The notes under the pieces were generated by a model. The model did no database searches. It saw only the letters and a program-made list of their open reading frames with translations, and was not told the origin of the DNA. The position numbers and the translations under genes were made by a program. 64,000 nt of DNA from DASSJT01 sp963715025 (lineage in GTDB: Bacteria; Actinomycetota; Actinomycetes; Actinomycetales; Dermatophilaceae): assembly GCA_963715025.1 (NCBI GenBank), contig CAVQQQ010000009.1:1302001-1366000 (forward strand), written 5' to 3'. Positions 1-8,143 of the stretch are shown here, piece after piece; the stretch's first letter is position 1; each line of letters begins with the position of its first letter.

Positions 1-28
1 TCCTCACCCGCCCGAGCGCGGTGCAGCG

Positions 29-1306
29 ATGAGCGGGCAGGGAGCCGCGGTGGGGACCCGCCGGATCACCGACCGCATCAGCCGCGCCCTGGAGTCGGTC
101 CCCCGGGAGTCGGACTTCACGAGCCGGCTGCGGGGGCCGGCGGTCACCTCGCGCGTGGGCCTGTGGCTGGGCGCCTGCTTCGGCGTGGCTTTCCTGACCG
201 GTGTGTACTCGCACATCGCCCAGGTGCCCCACCCCGGGGTGCCGTTGCCGACCCGTCCGGCGTCGCTCTACCGGGTTACGCAGGGACTACACGTCATCGT
301 GGGGACGGCCGCGATCCCATTGCTGTTGGTCAAGCTCTGGTCGGTCTACCCGAAGCTGTTTGCCCGCCTGCCGCTCGGCAGTCCCCGGACGCTCCTCCTG
401 CGGTCCTTGGAGCGGGGTTCGATCGCGGTCCTCGTGGCGGGCGCGATCTTCGAGCTCGCCTCGGGCACGGCCAACGCCGCGCAGTGGTACCCCTGGGGAT
501 TCGCGTTCCCCCAGACCCACTTTGCTGTCGGCTGGCTGGCCATCGGCGCCCTGCTCGTGCACATCGCCGTCAAGCTCCCGGTCATCCGGGGTGCCTTGGC
601 CAGGGATCTCGACGACGACGGCCCGGCGGAGATGGCCTCACCGACGACGGCAGCCACGGCCCAAGGCACGGCCCCAGGCACGACCGCAGCCACCACGACA
701 GCCCGAGGTGCGCCGATGTCGCGCCGCACCCTGCTCCGGGTCACCTGGGCTGCCGCGGGAGTCACGGTCCTGGCAACCGCGGGCTCGACCGTGCCGGTGC
801 TGCGACGGGTGTCGGTGCTGGGCGTGCGCTCCGGCCGCGGTCCCTCGGGCGTCCCCATCAACACGTCGGCGCGTGCAGCCGGGGTGGTCACGCTGGCGAC
901 CGACCCCGCCTATCGCCTGACCGTGGCTCGGGGGTCGGCCTCCCGGGACCTGAGCCGTGCCGAGCTCGAAGCCATGCCCCAGGTGACGGCGTCCCTCCCC
1001 ATCGCCTGTGTCGAGGGATGGAGCGCATCAGCTACGTGGACGGGGGTCAGAGTCCGCGACCTTCTGGCGCTGGTGGACGCGCCAGCGGACCGCGACGTCG
1101 TCGTTCGCTCGCTCCAGCCGGCTGGCGCCTACCGTGTCACCGCGCTCCCGGGCCAATTCGCGGACGATCCTGACACACTCCTGGCCCTGCGCCTGAACGG
1201 CGAGCCGCTCTCGCTCGACCACGGCTTCCCATGCCGGCTCATCGCGCCGAACCGCCCCGGCGTCCTCCAGACGAAATGGGTGTCGCGACTCGAGGTGACC
1301 TCGTGA
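29..1306 (+). CDS. Membrane-anchored molybdopterin-dependent oxidoreductase (sulfite oxidase/YedY-like)
   Basis: 425 aa. The N-terminal half has about four hydrophobic helices (roughly residues 45-62, 85-107, 130-150, 165-185) with scattered His, like a small b-type cytochrome membrane domain. A low-complexity Thr/Ala linker (about 205-228) follows, then an SRRTLLR stretch and a fifth helix (about 236-256). The C-terminal 150 residues look like the oxidoreductase molybdopterin-binding fold: a Cys in PIACVEGWS is the expected molybdenum ligand, followed by GVRVRDLL and HGFPCRLIAPNRPG. Inference: an exported catalytic domain exchanging electrons with its own membrane part. The start at 29 is the first in-frame ATG; the frame is open to the left edge, so an earlier start is possible. 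Substrate unknown. It overlaps the next gene by GTGA. Confidence 0.85.
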   Translation: MSGQGAAVGTRRITDRISRALESVPRESDFTSRLRGPAVTSRVGLWLGACFGVAFLTGVYSHIAQVPHPGVPLPTRPASLYRVTQGLHVIVGTAAIPLLLVKLWSVYPKLFARLPLGSPRTLLLRSLERGSIAVLVAGAIFELASGTANAAQWYPWGFAFPQTHFAVGWLAIGALLVHIAVKLPVIRGALARDLDDDGPAEMASPTTAATAQGTAPGTTAATTTARGAPMSRRTLLRVTWAAAGVTVLATAGSTVPVLRRVSVLGVRSGRGPSGVPINTSARAAGVVTLATDPAYRLTVARGSASRDLSRAELEAMPQVTASLPIACVEGWSASATWTGVRVRDLLALVDAPADRDVVVRSLQPAGAYRVTALPGQFADDPDTLLALRLNGEPLSLDHGFPCRLIAPNRPGVLQTKWVSRLEVTS

Positions 1307-1791
1307 GGGGCCGCACGCACGTGCCCGCTCAGGCCCCGGCCGTTGAGGACGCCGGCGGGCAGTCCCTATCCGCAATGCCGGTGGCGCGGATCGCGCTGAT
1401 CGTGGCCGGCCTCGGCGTGGGAGGGTTCGGTGCCGTCCGACTCGTCGGCGTCGGCTGGCCGAACCTGCGCGCCGCCGTGCCGTGGCTGGTCGGGGGAGTA
1501 GTAGTCCACGACGCCCTCGTGGCACCGGCGGTGCTGGCGCTGTGTGCCGCGGCCGCAGCTGTTCTTCCCCGCTGGGCCCGGGCGGCGGGTGTGGCCGTCT
1601 TGGTGGTCCTCGGGCCGGTGACCGTGGCCGGCATACCCGTGCTGGGGCGGTTTGGCGCAAGATCCGACAACCGGACGCTGTTGGACCGGCCCTATGTGGC
1701 GGGATGGCTCGTGCTCGCCGGGCTAGTGTTGATCGGGGCGGCCATCGCGGCGGTGGTCCGCCGTCATGAGGGAACGACACACTGTGGCTGA
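1303..1791 (+). CDS. Small polytopic membrane protein, unknown function
   Basis: 162 aa if it starts at the GTG that overlaps the TGA of the preceding molybdoenzyme; an ATG at 1231 in the same frame would overlap far more and is less likely. Four hydrophobic stretches follow a short polar N-terminus (about residues 24-42, 52-82, 88-108, 135-157). I do not recognise a family. It sits between the molybdoenzyme and a two-component system in an overlapping run, so it may be a partner of the membrane molybdoenzyme or of the kinase; that is inference. It contains a CGGCATAC motif at 1629-1636 that forces a rare ATA isoleucine codon. Confidence 0.7.
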   Translation: MRGRTHVPAQAPAVEDAGGQSLSAMPVARIALIVAGLGVGGFGAVRLVGVGWPNLRAAVPWLVGGVVVHDALVAPAVLALCAAAAAVLPRWARAAGVAVLVVLGPVTVAGIPVLGRFGARSDNRTLLDRPYVAGWLVLAGLVLIGAAIAAVVRRHEGTTHCG

Positions 1792-2461
1792 CGTGCTGGT
1801 GGTAGACGACGACCGCACGGTGCGCGAGGTCGTGGTCTCCTACCTGCGCGCTGGGGGGCACGATGTCGTCGAGGCCGGAGACGGCGAGGCGGCGCTGGCC
1901 GCCATGCGCCGCCAGCGGGCCGACCTCGTGGTGCTCGACCTCATGCTTCCAGGCATCGACGGCCTGGAGGTATGCCGTCGCCTCCGAGAGACCAGCGATG
2001 TCCCGATCATCATGCTGACCGCTCTGGGTGCCGAGGCCGACCGGCTCGTGGGTCTCCAAAGGGGAGCCGACGACTACTTGACCAAGCCGTTCAGTCCGCG
2101 GGAGCTCGTCCTGCGAGTCGACTCGGTGCTGCGCCGGATGGGGCAGAGGGGCAGCCGCGGGAAGACCGTCGTGGACGGGGACCTCGTCGTCGATCCCATG
2201 CGCCACGTGGCCACCCGCGGTGACGAGCGGCTTTCCCTGACCGTGCGCGAATTCGACCTCCTCCATTTCCTCGTGGGCCATCCCGGCGTCGCGTGGTCCC
2301 GTGATGACCTGCTGCGCGAGGTGTGGGGGTGGACCTTCGGCGACCAATCCACCGTGACCGTGCACGTCCGGCGCTTGCGGGAGAAGGTCGAGCCCGACCC
2401 CACGCACCCCACACGGCTGACCACCGTGTGGGGGATCGGCTACCGATGGGAGACGGCGTGA
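1784..2461 (+). CDS. OmpR/PhoB-family response regulator
   Basis: 225 aa. N-terminal receiver domain with the acidic pocket VLVVDDD, the phospho-acceptor Asp in VVLDLMLPGIDG, the Thr in MLTALG and the Lys in LTKPF. The C-terminal winged helix carries LTVREFDLLHFL and the recognition region QSTVTVHVRRLREKVE. The chosen GTG start follows a GAGGGA purine run and leaves three residues before the first beta strand, as is usual; an ATG at 1766 would add six residues. It overlaps the membrane protein upstream and the histidine kinase downstream (GTGA), so it is co-transcribed with both. A GTATGCCG motif lies at 1970-1977 within LEVCRR. Confidence 0.95.
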   Translation: MADVLVVDDDRTVREVVVSYLRAGGHDVVEAGDGEAALAAMRRQRADLVVLDLMLPGIDGLEVCRRLRETSDVPIIMLTALGAEADRLVGLQRGADDYLTKPFSPRELVLRVDSVLRRMGQRGSRGKTVVDGDLVVDPMRHVATRGDERLSLTVREFDLLHFLVGHPGVAWSRDDLLREVWGWTFGDQSTVTVHVRRLREKVEPDPTHPTRLTTVWGIGYRWETA

Positions 2462-3567
2462 CGCGCGACCAGGTCGACGTGATGTTGATCGCCGGGGCAT
2501 GGTCGGTCGCCGTCGGCGTGGCCTGTGCCGGGCTCAGCTGGCTGCTGCGGCGTTCGTCGATCCGCTGGACGGCCGGGCTCATCGCACTGGCCGCTGTGGG
2601 GGGCATCGTCGCAGCCGTCCTCGGCACCGCCCGCGCGATGTTCCTGTCGTCCCACGACATGTCCGTGGTCATTCTCATCTGTGTCGTCGCGGGGATCGTC
2701 TCCTTCGCCTTCGCGCTGTGGCTGGCCCGCCGCATCGTGCGGTCCACGAAGACCCTGCGCGACCACGCCCGCGACTTCGGGGTGCACGGGGTGTTCGCTC
2801 CGACCCCGGAGGGCCCCCGCGAGCTCCACGCCGTCAGCGACGAACTCGCGCGCAGCAGTGACCGCTTGCAGGCGGCGCGGGAGCGGCAGGCGCAGCTGGA
2901 ACAGTCGCGTCGCGACCTCGTGGCCTGGGTGTCGCACGACCTGCGCACGCCACTGGCTGGGCTCCGCGCGATGGCGGAAGCCCTCGAGGACGGGATGGTC
3001 GACGACCCAAATCGCTACTACTCGCAGATGATCGCCGAGGTCGACCGGACCGCGCGGATGGTCGACGACCTCTTCGAGCTGTCGCGCATCCACGCGGGCG
3101 CCCTGAACCTGTCCCTCCAGGACGTGCAGCTCAGCGATGTCGTCAGCGAGACGATTGCTGGCGCCGCACCCTTGGCCCAGGCCAAGCGGGTGCGTGTCTC
3201 GGGCAGCGTGGACTCGGACATCCTGCTCCAGGCTGATCCGGCCGCCCTGTCCCGCGTGGTCGCCAACCTTGTGATGAACGCGATCCGGCACACACCGGCT
3301 GACGGCGTGGTGCAGATCCAAGCGAGCAGGGACGGGTCAATGGTGGAGCTCAGCGTCCGCGATGCCTGCGGCGGGATCCACCCAGCCGACCTGGATCGGG
3401 TGTTCGACATCGCCTGGCGCGGCGACGACGCCCGGACCCCCGAGTCCAGCAGTGGCGGTGGTCTCGGGCTCGCCATCGTCAAGGGGCTGGTCGAGGCGCA
3501 CCGGGGCAGTGTCACGGTTGCCAACCAGGCGCCAGGGTGCCGATTCGTCGTCCAGCTCCCAGCCTGA
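2458..3567 (+). CDS. Sensor histidine kinase (HisKA/HATPase)
   Basis: 369 aa from a GTG overlapping the response-regulator stop. Three N-terminal hydrophobic segments within the first 95 residues, then a HAMP-like linker. The dimerisation and phospho-acceptor motif is WVSHDLRTPLAGLRAM. The ATPase domain shows the N box (VVANLVMNAIRHT), DACGGI in place of the common DxGxG G1 box, and GGGLGLAIVKGLVEAH near the C-terminus. It is the cognate kinase of the preceding regulator by overlap. Possible targets are the adjacent molybdoenzyme genes, which are in the same transcription run; this is inference. The gene ends in a convergent gap with the minus-strand HtrA gene. Confidence 0.95.
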   Translation: MTRDQVDVMLIAGAWSVAVGVACAGLSWLLRRSSIRWTAGLIALAAVGGIVAAVLGTARAMFLSSHDMSVVILICVVAGIVSFAFALWLARRIVRSTKTLRDHARDFGVHGVFAPTPEGPRELHAVSDELARSSDRLQAARERQAQLEQSRRDLVAWVSHDLRTPLAGLRAMAEALEDGMVDDPNRYYSQMIAEVDRTARMVDDLFELSRIHAGALNLSLQDVQLSDVVSETIAGAAPLAQAKRVRVSGSVDSDILLQADPAALSRVVANLVMNAIRHTPADGVVQIQASRDGSMVELSVRDACGGIHPADLDRVFDIAWRGDDARTPESSSGGGLGLAIVKGLVEAHRGSVTVANQAPGCRFVVQLPA

Positions 3568-3590
3568 CCGCGCCTCAGGACTCAAGGAGG

Positions 3591-3625
3591 CCGCCACCCG
3601 TGCGTCGCGCGTGCGCCGGTGGCGG
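3591..3625. terminator. Hairpin between convergent kinase and protease genes
   Basis: CCGCCACC at 3591-3598 pairs perfectly with GGTGGCGG at 3618-3625 across a 19-base GC-rich loop. It lies just after the kinase stop (3567) and in the tail-to-tail gap to the HtrA gene (stop at 3710). There is no U tract, as is common in GC-rich actinomycetes. Likely terminator, assigned by position and pairing only. Confidence 0.4.
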
Positions 3626-3709
3626 ACAACGACCTTCTCCGCGATGGTGTCTTCGGCGACCAGGCGGTGGACCACACCATCGTGTCCCTCTGGCACGTGT
3701 CCCCTCGCG

Positions 3710-4672
3710 TCAGCCGTTCAGCTCGACGGGGATGGCGACGACATCGACCATTGCCTCGCCCCGCAGAACGGTGACCTCCATGCGGCGCCCGATGGCGTCG
3801 TCGAACAGCAGTTTCTGCAGGGACTGCGCATCGCTCAGCGGCTTGGTGTCGACCGCGAGCACGAGATCCCCAGGCCGGAGGCCCGCGCGGGCGGCGGGGC
3901 TGCCCTGCACCACGTCGACGACCCGAAGGGCCCGTCGCCTGCCGGAGGCGTCCGCGTACCGGGCGGGCACGGGTGCCGGGGTGGAGACCACGCCCAGGAA
4001 GGCGCGGCGCACGAGGCCATCGCGCACCAGGGTGTCGATGATGCGGCGCGTCGTCGCGTTGACGGGCACGGCGAGCCCGAGGCCGAAACCGGCCACGGCG
4101 GTGTTGATGCCGACGACGCGAGCCTGCGGATCGGCCAGCGCGCCACCGGAGTTGCCCGGGTTGAGGGCGGCATCGGTCTGGATGACGTCCTCGACGAGCC
4201 GGGTGGCCCCGCCCGAGCGAGTGGGGAACGACCTGCCCAGGGCGCTCACGACGCCGGCAGTGACAGTGCCCGACAGGCCCATGGGGTTGCCGACCGCCAC
4301 CACGAGGTTGCCTACCCGCAGGCCATCGGCGTCGCCGAATTCGGGGGGCTCGGGGATATCGCGGTCCGCGCGCACGACGGCCAGGTCGGACAGCCGGTCC
4401 GCGCCGATGACGTCGATCATGGCGATGGTGCCGTCGGCGAACTCGGCCTGTCCGGCCCCGTCCATGTCGGCCACGACGTGTGCGTTGGTGAGCAGGTGGC
4501 GCTCGCGGGACAGCACCACGGCGGAGCCGGCGCCCTCCGCCTGCCAGCCCCGCACCCGCCTGCGGACCCGCAGGCTTGCCACGCGTGGGATGAGGCGCGA
4601 TGCAACGCTGGTCACGACCTGCGAGTACGCGTCAAGTGCTTCTTCACCGGTTGCCGGGTCTACGGGGCTCAT
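3710..4672 (-). CDS. HtrA/DegP-like trypsin-family serine protease with PDZ domain
   Basis: 320 aa. The chymotrypsin-like triad is visible: His65 in LTNAHVVAD, Asp96 in RLSDLAVV and Ser175 in NPGNSGGAL. A C-terminal PDZ domain follows (about 225-310, GSPAARAGLRPGDLVLAV). No signal peptide or membrane helix is obvious in the N-terminal 45 residues, unlike most actinobacterial HtrA proteins, which have a membrane anchor. It may therefore be cytoplasmic, or exported by an unrecognised route. Family role: degradation of damaged or misfolded proteins. Transcribed alone on the minus strand, with 84 bases to the next upstream minus gene. Confidence 0.93.
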   Translation of the reverse strand: MSPVDPATGEEALDAYSQVVTSVASRLIPRVASLRVRRRVRGWQAEGAGSAVVLSRERHLLTNAHVVADMDGAGQAEFADGTIAMIDVIGADRLSDLAVVRADRDIPEPPEFGDADGLRVGNLVVAVGNPMGLSGTVTAGVVSALGRSFPTRSGGATRLVEDVIQTDAALNPGNSGGALADPQARVVGINTAVAGFGLGLAVPVNATTRRIIDTLVRDGLVRRAFLGVVSTPAPVPARYADASGRRRALRVVDVVQGSPAARAGLRPGDLVLAVDTKPLSDAQSLQKLLFDDAIGRRMEVTVLRGEAMVDVVAIPVELNG

Positions 4673-4756
4673 CGCCTGCTCCTGAGGACATCGATACAGG
4701 CGCCAACGCGGAAACGCGCGGCGGTGTTCCTGCGGCGTCAGGGTGGGCGGAGCCGG

Positions 4757-5209
4757 TCAGTAGCTGAACGCACACACCACCGTCGTGGAGCCCCCACCCA
4801 CAGCGCTCGCCCGCTGGACCACCTTGCCGTTCACGGTGACCGAGCACTTGATCATCGTGCTGCCGCTACCGGTCGTGGCCGAGATCATCACGTATCCGTG
4901 GGAGGCCGGGCCGGTGCCGTGCCAGGAGCTTCCCAAGGGCGTCTTGGTGGTCTTCTTCCCCTGTCGGTCGACGAAGGTGACGCTCTGGATCCGGGCGTCG
5001 GAGGTGACCGAGTACCGGACCCCGCCACGACTGCTGCTGCCGGAACTACTGTCAGAGTTGCTCTCGACCGTGCTCTCGGACCTGACGCTCGAGCCGCTCT
5101 GGCTGCGCTGCTGGCAGCTGCTCTGCGCACCGGTCAGCAGCAGCACCGCGAGCACGGCGGCACCGGTCGTCGTGAATTTCGAGGGGATCCTGCCCACCCC
5201 AGCTCCCAT
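4757..5209 (-). CDS. MmpS-like exported protein
   Basis: 150 aa with the start at the ATG giving MGAGVGRIPSK; a longer reading would put 27 non-hydrophobic residues ahead of the signal. An N-terminal hydrophobic stretch (about residues 12-25) ends near a Cys that is only a weak lipobox (AQSSC). A Ser-rich spacer follows, then a beta-rich domain with VRYSVTSDARIQSVTFVD and a terminal GSTMIKCSVTVNGKVV...VVCAFSY. The layout and the paired Cys resemble the extracytoplasmic domain of mycobacterial MmpS proteins, which support lipid/siderophore exporters of the MmpL class. No MmpL gene is present here, so the function is open. Confidence 0.7.
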   Translation of the reverse strand: MGAGVGRIPSKFTTTGAAVLAVLLLTGAQSSCQQRSQSGSSVRSESTVESNSDSSSGSSSRGGVRYSVTSDARIQSVTFVDRQGKKTTKTPLGSSWHGTGPASHGYVMISATTGSGSTMIKCSVTVNGKVVQRASAVGGGSTTVVCAFSY

Positions 5210-5420
5210 GGCGCACCCCAGTGTCGAGGGAAGTCTCACGTCGAGGCTAGGACGGTCCTGTCTCGGCGTCGGGCAGCCGCGCGTCACCATGTCGTCTCCA
5301 ATGCGTCACAGTCGCGTCACAGGGTGCGTCGCCACGGGCAGAGGCCTGCACTCACCGGAGGTATGCCGGCGAGTGACCTTGCGGCACGGGGCGCCTGCAC
5401 GAGTGCCAGACCCGGGAGGA

Positions 5421-7625
5421 CTAGGGGAGCCGCCAGGCGGCCAGCATCGCCATGTCGTCGTCGTGGCTCTGGTCGCGCACGGAGCGGGCCAGCGCGGCCA
5501 GGCTGCTCTCGAGGCCGCCCGGCGCCTGGCCGCTGACCCCGGGACTGCTGAACCCGGAGCTGCGGGCCCCGAAGCGCGATACCGCATCGAGGAGCCGCTG
5601 CTTGCCGACGTTGAGGTCTTCGCCCCGTCGCTCGAGCAGCCCATCGGTGTAGAGCAGCAGCGTCTGTCCCGCCGAGAACGGAACCACCGCCTGCTGCCGC
5701 TGGGCGCCGCCCGCACCCAGGATCAGCCCACGGGCCGATTCCACGAAGGTCCCCCTGCCGTCCGGGTCCAGTACGAGTGGAGGCGGGTGTCCAGCGCAGG
5801 CCACCACCAGCTTGTCACGGCTCGGGTCGGCAACGGCATAGAGCAGCGTCACCAGCTGCTCGGTCGGGAACCGCTCGAAGAGCAGGTCCAGCCTGCTCAG
5901 CACCGAGGCCGGCTCGGGATCGACTGCCACAAGCGCGCGCAGGGCTGCACTTACCTGCGACATGGCTGCGGCAGCGGGAATGCCCAGCCCCATGACGTCC
6001 CCGATGAACAGCGCGAGCCGGTCGTCCTGAAGCGGGATGGCGTCATAGAAGTCGCCCCCTACGGCGGTTCGGCCCCCCGACTGGTAGAGCGCGCCCAGTT
6101 CCCAGCCCGGGACTGCCGGCAGCCCGCGGGGGAGCACCGCCTGCTGCAGCCGGTCGGCTACGTCGCGCAGCTCGCTGTGGAGGAGTGCGTTGTCGATCGC
6201 GACGGCCGCGCGCCGCGCGATCTCCTCGCCGAAGCCGACGTCGGACGACGTGAACCGACGCCCGGCCTCACCGCTGACCCAGGTGATCGTCCCCAGCGTT
6301 CGCCCCCGGGCCTTGAGGGGGACGATGAGCCCGCTCCGGAAGTTGAGGTCGCGCAGCATGCGGAGCTGCGTCGGATCGGGTGTCCGAGCCCGGAGCATCT
6401 CCTCGGTGACCTCGGCGGTCAGCTGGCTCCTGCCGGAGCGCAGCACCTCGTAGGCGCCGGACGGCGATTCGGGGTCCGGCGGATAGAGCCGCTGGTACTC
6501 CTCGGCGAGCGACAGCTTCTCCGGATCGCTGTGTGCCACGGCGAGCGTGCGGAGCACGCCGTCCTGCTCCAGGGAGATGGCGCACCAGTCGGCGAACCTC
6601 GGCACGGCCAGCCAGGCCACTCGCCGCAGCGTGGACTCGTGGTCGAGGCTGCTGGCGAGCTCGGCGCTGGCCTGGGCGAGGAACTCCAGCTGCGCCGCCT
6701 GGTCGGCCGCCCGCTCGACGGCCCGGATGCGCTCCACCGCCTGGGCACAGGTGTCGGCCATGATCCGGAAGAAGTCCAGCTCAGCCGTGTCCAGGCTTCG
6801 CTTTCCGGGAAACGACAGGCTCGCCACACCGATGGCGCGATCGCCCGCCGACAGCGGCAGGCAGACCACGGAGCGCTCGCCGAGTGCGGCGACGTCCAGG
6901 TGCGGGTACCGGGAGCGGATCTCGTCAAGGCCCGCGAGCACGATGGTCCGCCCCGTGCGCACGGCCTCGCTGGCCGGGGTGTCGTCGTCGACCGAGTACG
7001 TGGCCCAGCGCGAAACGGCGCCCTCGGGTCCCCCGCGGAGCCGGATCAGCGCCAGGGTCTTGTCGTCGACGAGCAGCGAGAGGGAGGCCGTGGTCGCCCC
7101 CGCGGCATCGGCCATGTGCTCGACCACGATGTCAGTTACCGTCTCCAGATCGGCGGCGTAGAGCAGCTGGGCCACCACGCCCCCCAGCCGGGCCAAGCGC
7201 TGCGATAGCCGGATCGCCCGAGCCCGGCGTCCGCTGACTCCCTCGGCCACCAGGATGGCGCCGGTCACGGTTCCCCCATCCGACACGGGGACCAGGTGCA
7301 GGTCGGTCGGCCCGGACGCGTCGACGCGGTGGACCTCCAGCTCGCCATCCCAGCCGACTCCGGTCAGCACGAGCCGCAGCACTTCCTCGAACCCGTCCCA
7401 CTGCGACTCGTCCAGCGCGACGTCAGTGAACTTCCGGCCCAGCAGGGAGGCGCTGGACAGCCCGAGCATCTTGGCCGCTGCGCCGTTGGCGCCCACCACC
7501 CAGCCGGCCACATCCAGGGCGACCACGGCCTGCGGCAGGGCCTGGAGCCAGCGGTCGTCGACGGGCCACGGTCGAGGCAGGCCCGTGGCAGCCCGCTCAC
7601 TGTCGGCGACCGGGTCGAGACCCAT
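5421..7625 (-). CDS. PAS-GAF-GAF-SpoIIE phosphatase (RsbU-like)
   Basis: 734 aa. Domains in order: a PAS sensor (about 25-140, ALPQAVVALDVAGWVVGANGAA), a GAF (about 165-310), a second GAF (about 325-500), and a SpoIIE/PP2C phosphatase (about 520-730). The phosphatase has the metal-binding acidic motifs GGDFYDA and IGDVMGLG and the late LLLYTDGLLERR. Such proteins dephosphorylate STAS anti-sigma antagonists and so release stress sigma factors. It lies six bases downstream of a STAS gene on the same strand, which is the likely substrate. No membrane helix is seen, so signals are probably cytosolic ligands of the GAF/PAS domains. No RsbW-like anti-sigma kinase or sigma factor is nearby. Confidence 0.93.
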   Translation of the reverse strand: MGLDPVADSERAATGLPRPWPVDDRWLQALPQAVVALDVAGWVVGANGAAAKMLGLSSASLLGRKFTDVALDESQWDGFEEVLRLVLTGVGWDGELEVHRVDASGPTDLHLVPVSDGGTVTGAILVAEGVSGRRARAIRLSQRLARLGGVVAQLLYAADLETVTDIVVEHMADAAGATTASLSLLVDDKTLALIRLRGGPEGAVSRWATYSVDDDTPASEAVRTGRTIVLAGLDEIRSRYPHLDVAALGERSVVCLPLSAGDRAIGVASLSFPGKRSLDTAELDFFRIMADTCAQAVERIRAVERAADQAAQLEFLAQASAELASSLDHESTLRRVAWLAVPRFADWCAISLEQDGVLRTLAVAHSDPEKLSLAEEYQRLYPPDPESPSGAYEVLRSGRSQLTAEVTEEMLRARTPDPTQLRMLRDLNFRSGLIVPLKARGRTLGTITWVSGEAGRRFTSSDVGFGEEIARRAAVAIDNALLHSELRDVADRLQQAVLPRGLPAVPGWELGALYQSGGRTAVGGDFYDAIPLQDDRLALFIGDVMGLGIPAAAAMSQVSAALRALVAVDPEPASVLSRLDLLFERFPTEQLVTLLYAVADPSRDKLVVACAGHPPPLVLDPDGRGTFVESARGLILGAGGAQRQQAVVPFSAGQTLLLYTDGLLERRGEDLNVGKQRLLDAVSRFGARSSGFSSPGVSGQAPGGLESSLAALARSVRDQSHDDDMAMLAAWRLP

Positions 7626-7631
7626 GGGGCG

Positions 7632-7994
7632 TCACTCGCCTGCGTCGGTCGGGCTGCCTGCGATCGCCTCGTCGAGGGTGGCGTACGTGGCCAGAACGGT
7701 GTTGACCTGGGTGAGGTCGAGGACCCGCAGTACCTCGTCGCGGGGCGCTGCCAGGCGCAGCGAGCCGCCCGCTTCACGGGCCTGGCTGCCGGCGCTCACG
7801 AGCGCGCCGATACCGCTGGAGTCCAGGAACGTGGTGCGGGAGAGATCCACGACGGTGTGCTGGGCGCCCTGGATCGACTGCTCCAGCTCCTCCTTCAACT
7901 TCGGCACGGCGGCCAGGTCGAGGTCGCCTTCGGGCACCAAGACCGCAACCCCGTCGCGATCGAAGCGGGTGAGCTGCGGCGCGTCGAATGACAT
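7632..7994 (-). CDS. STAS-domain anti-sigma factor antagonist
   Basis: 120 aa, a single STAS domain. The conserved phosphorylation loop is VVDLSRTTFLDSSGIGALVSAG; the second Ser of LDSSGIG is the usual phospho-acceptor. In the family, the unphosphorylated form binds the anti-sigma kinase and frees the sigma factor. It is immediately upstream of the SpoIIE-type phosphatase that would reactivate it. The first gene of a two-gene minus-strand operon. Confidence 0.95.
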   Translation of the reverse strand: MSFDAPQLTRFDRDGVAVLVPEGDLDLAAVPKLKEELEQSIQGAQHTVVDLSRTTFLDSSGIGALVSAGSQAREAGGSLRLAAPRDEVLRVLDLTQVNTVLATYATLDEAIAGSPTDAGE

Positions 7995-8143
7995 CGGCGT
8001 CTACCTTTCGCTCCCTGGGCCCGGCAGGCGCATCATCCCACCAAAGCGCGCCGCCGGTTGGCAGAACGACAGTGAGTATGCCGTCCGGCTGACCGGGAGT
8101 CCATCGATCAGCCGAAGGGGCTGGTCACGTCTGGGCTGAGGGC

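Noticed and set aside
1028..2500. A 490-residue minus-strand open frame over the response regulator
   Set aside because: Antisense shadow; the plus-strand regulator has intact receiver and winged-helix motifs.
4785..7208. An 807-residue open frame on the plus strand
   Set aside because: It lies opposite the MmpS-like and RsbU-like genes; those have clear motifs (GGDFYDA, GDVMGLG, TDG) and this frame has none.
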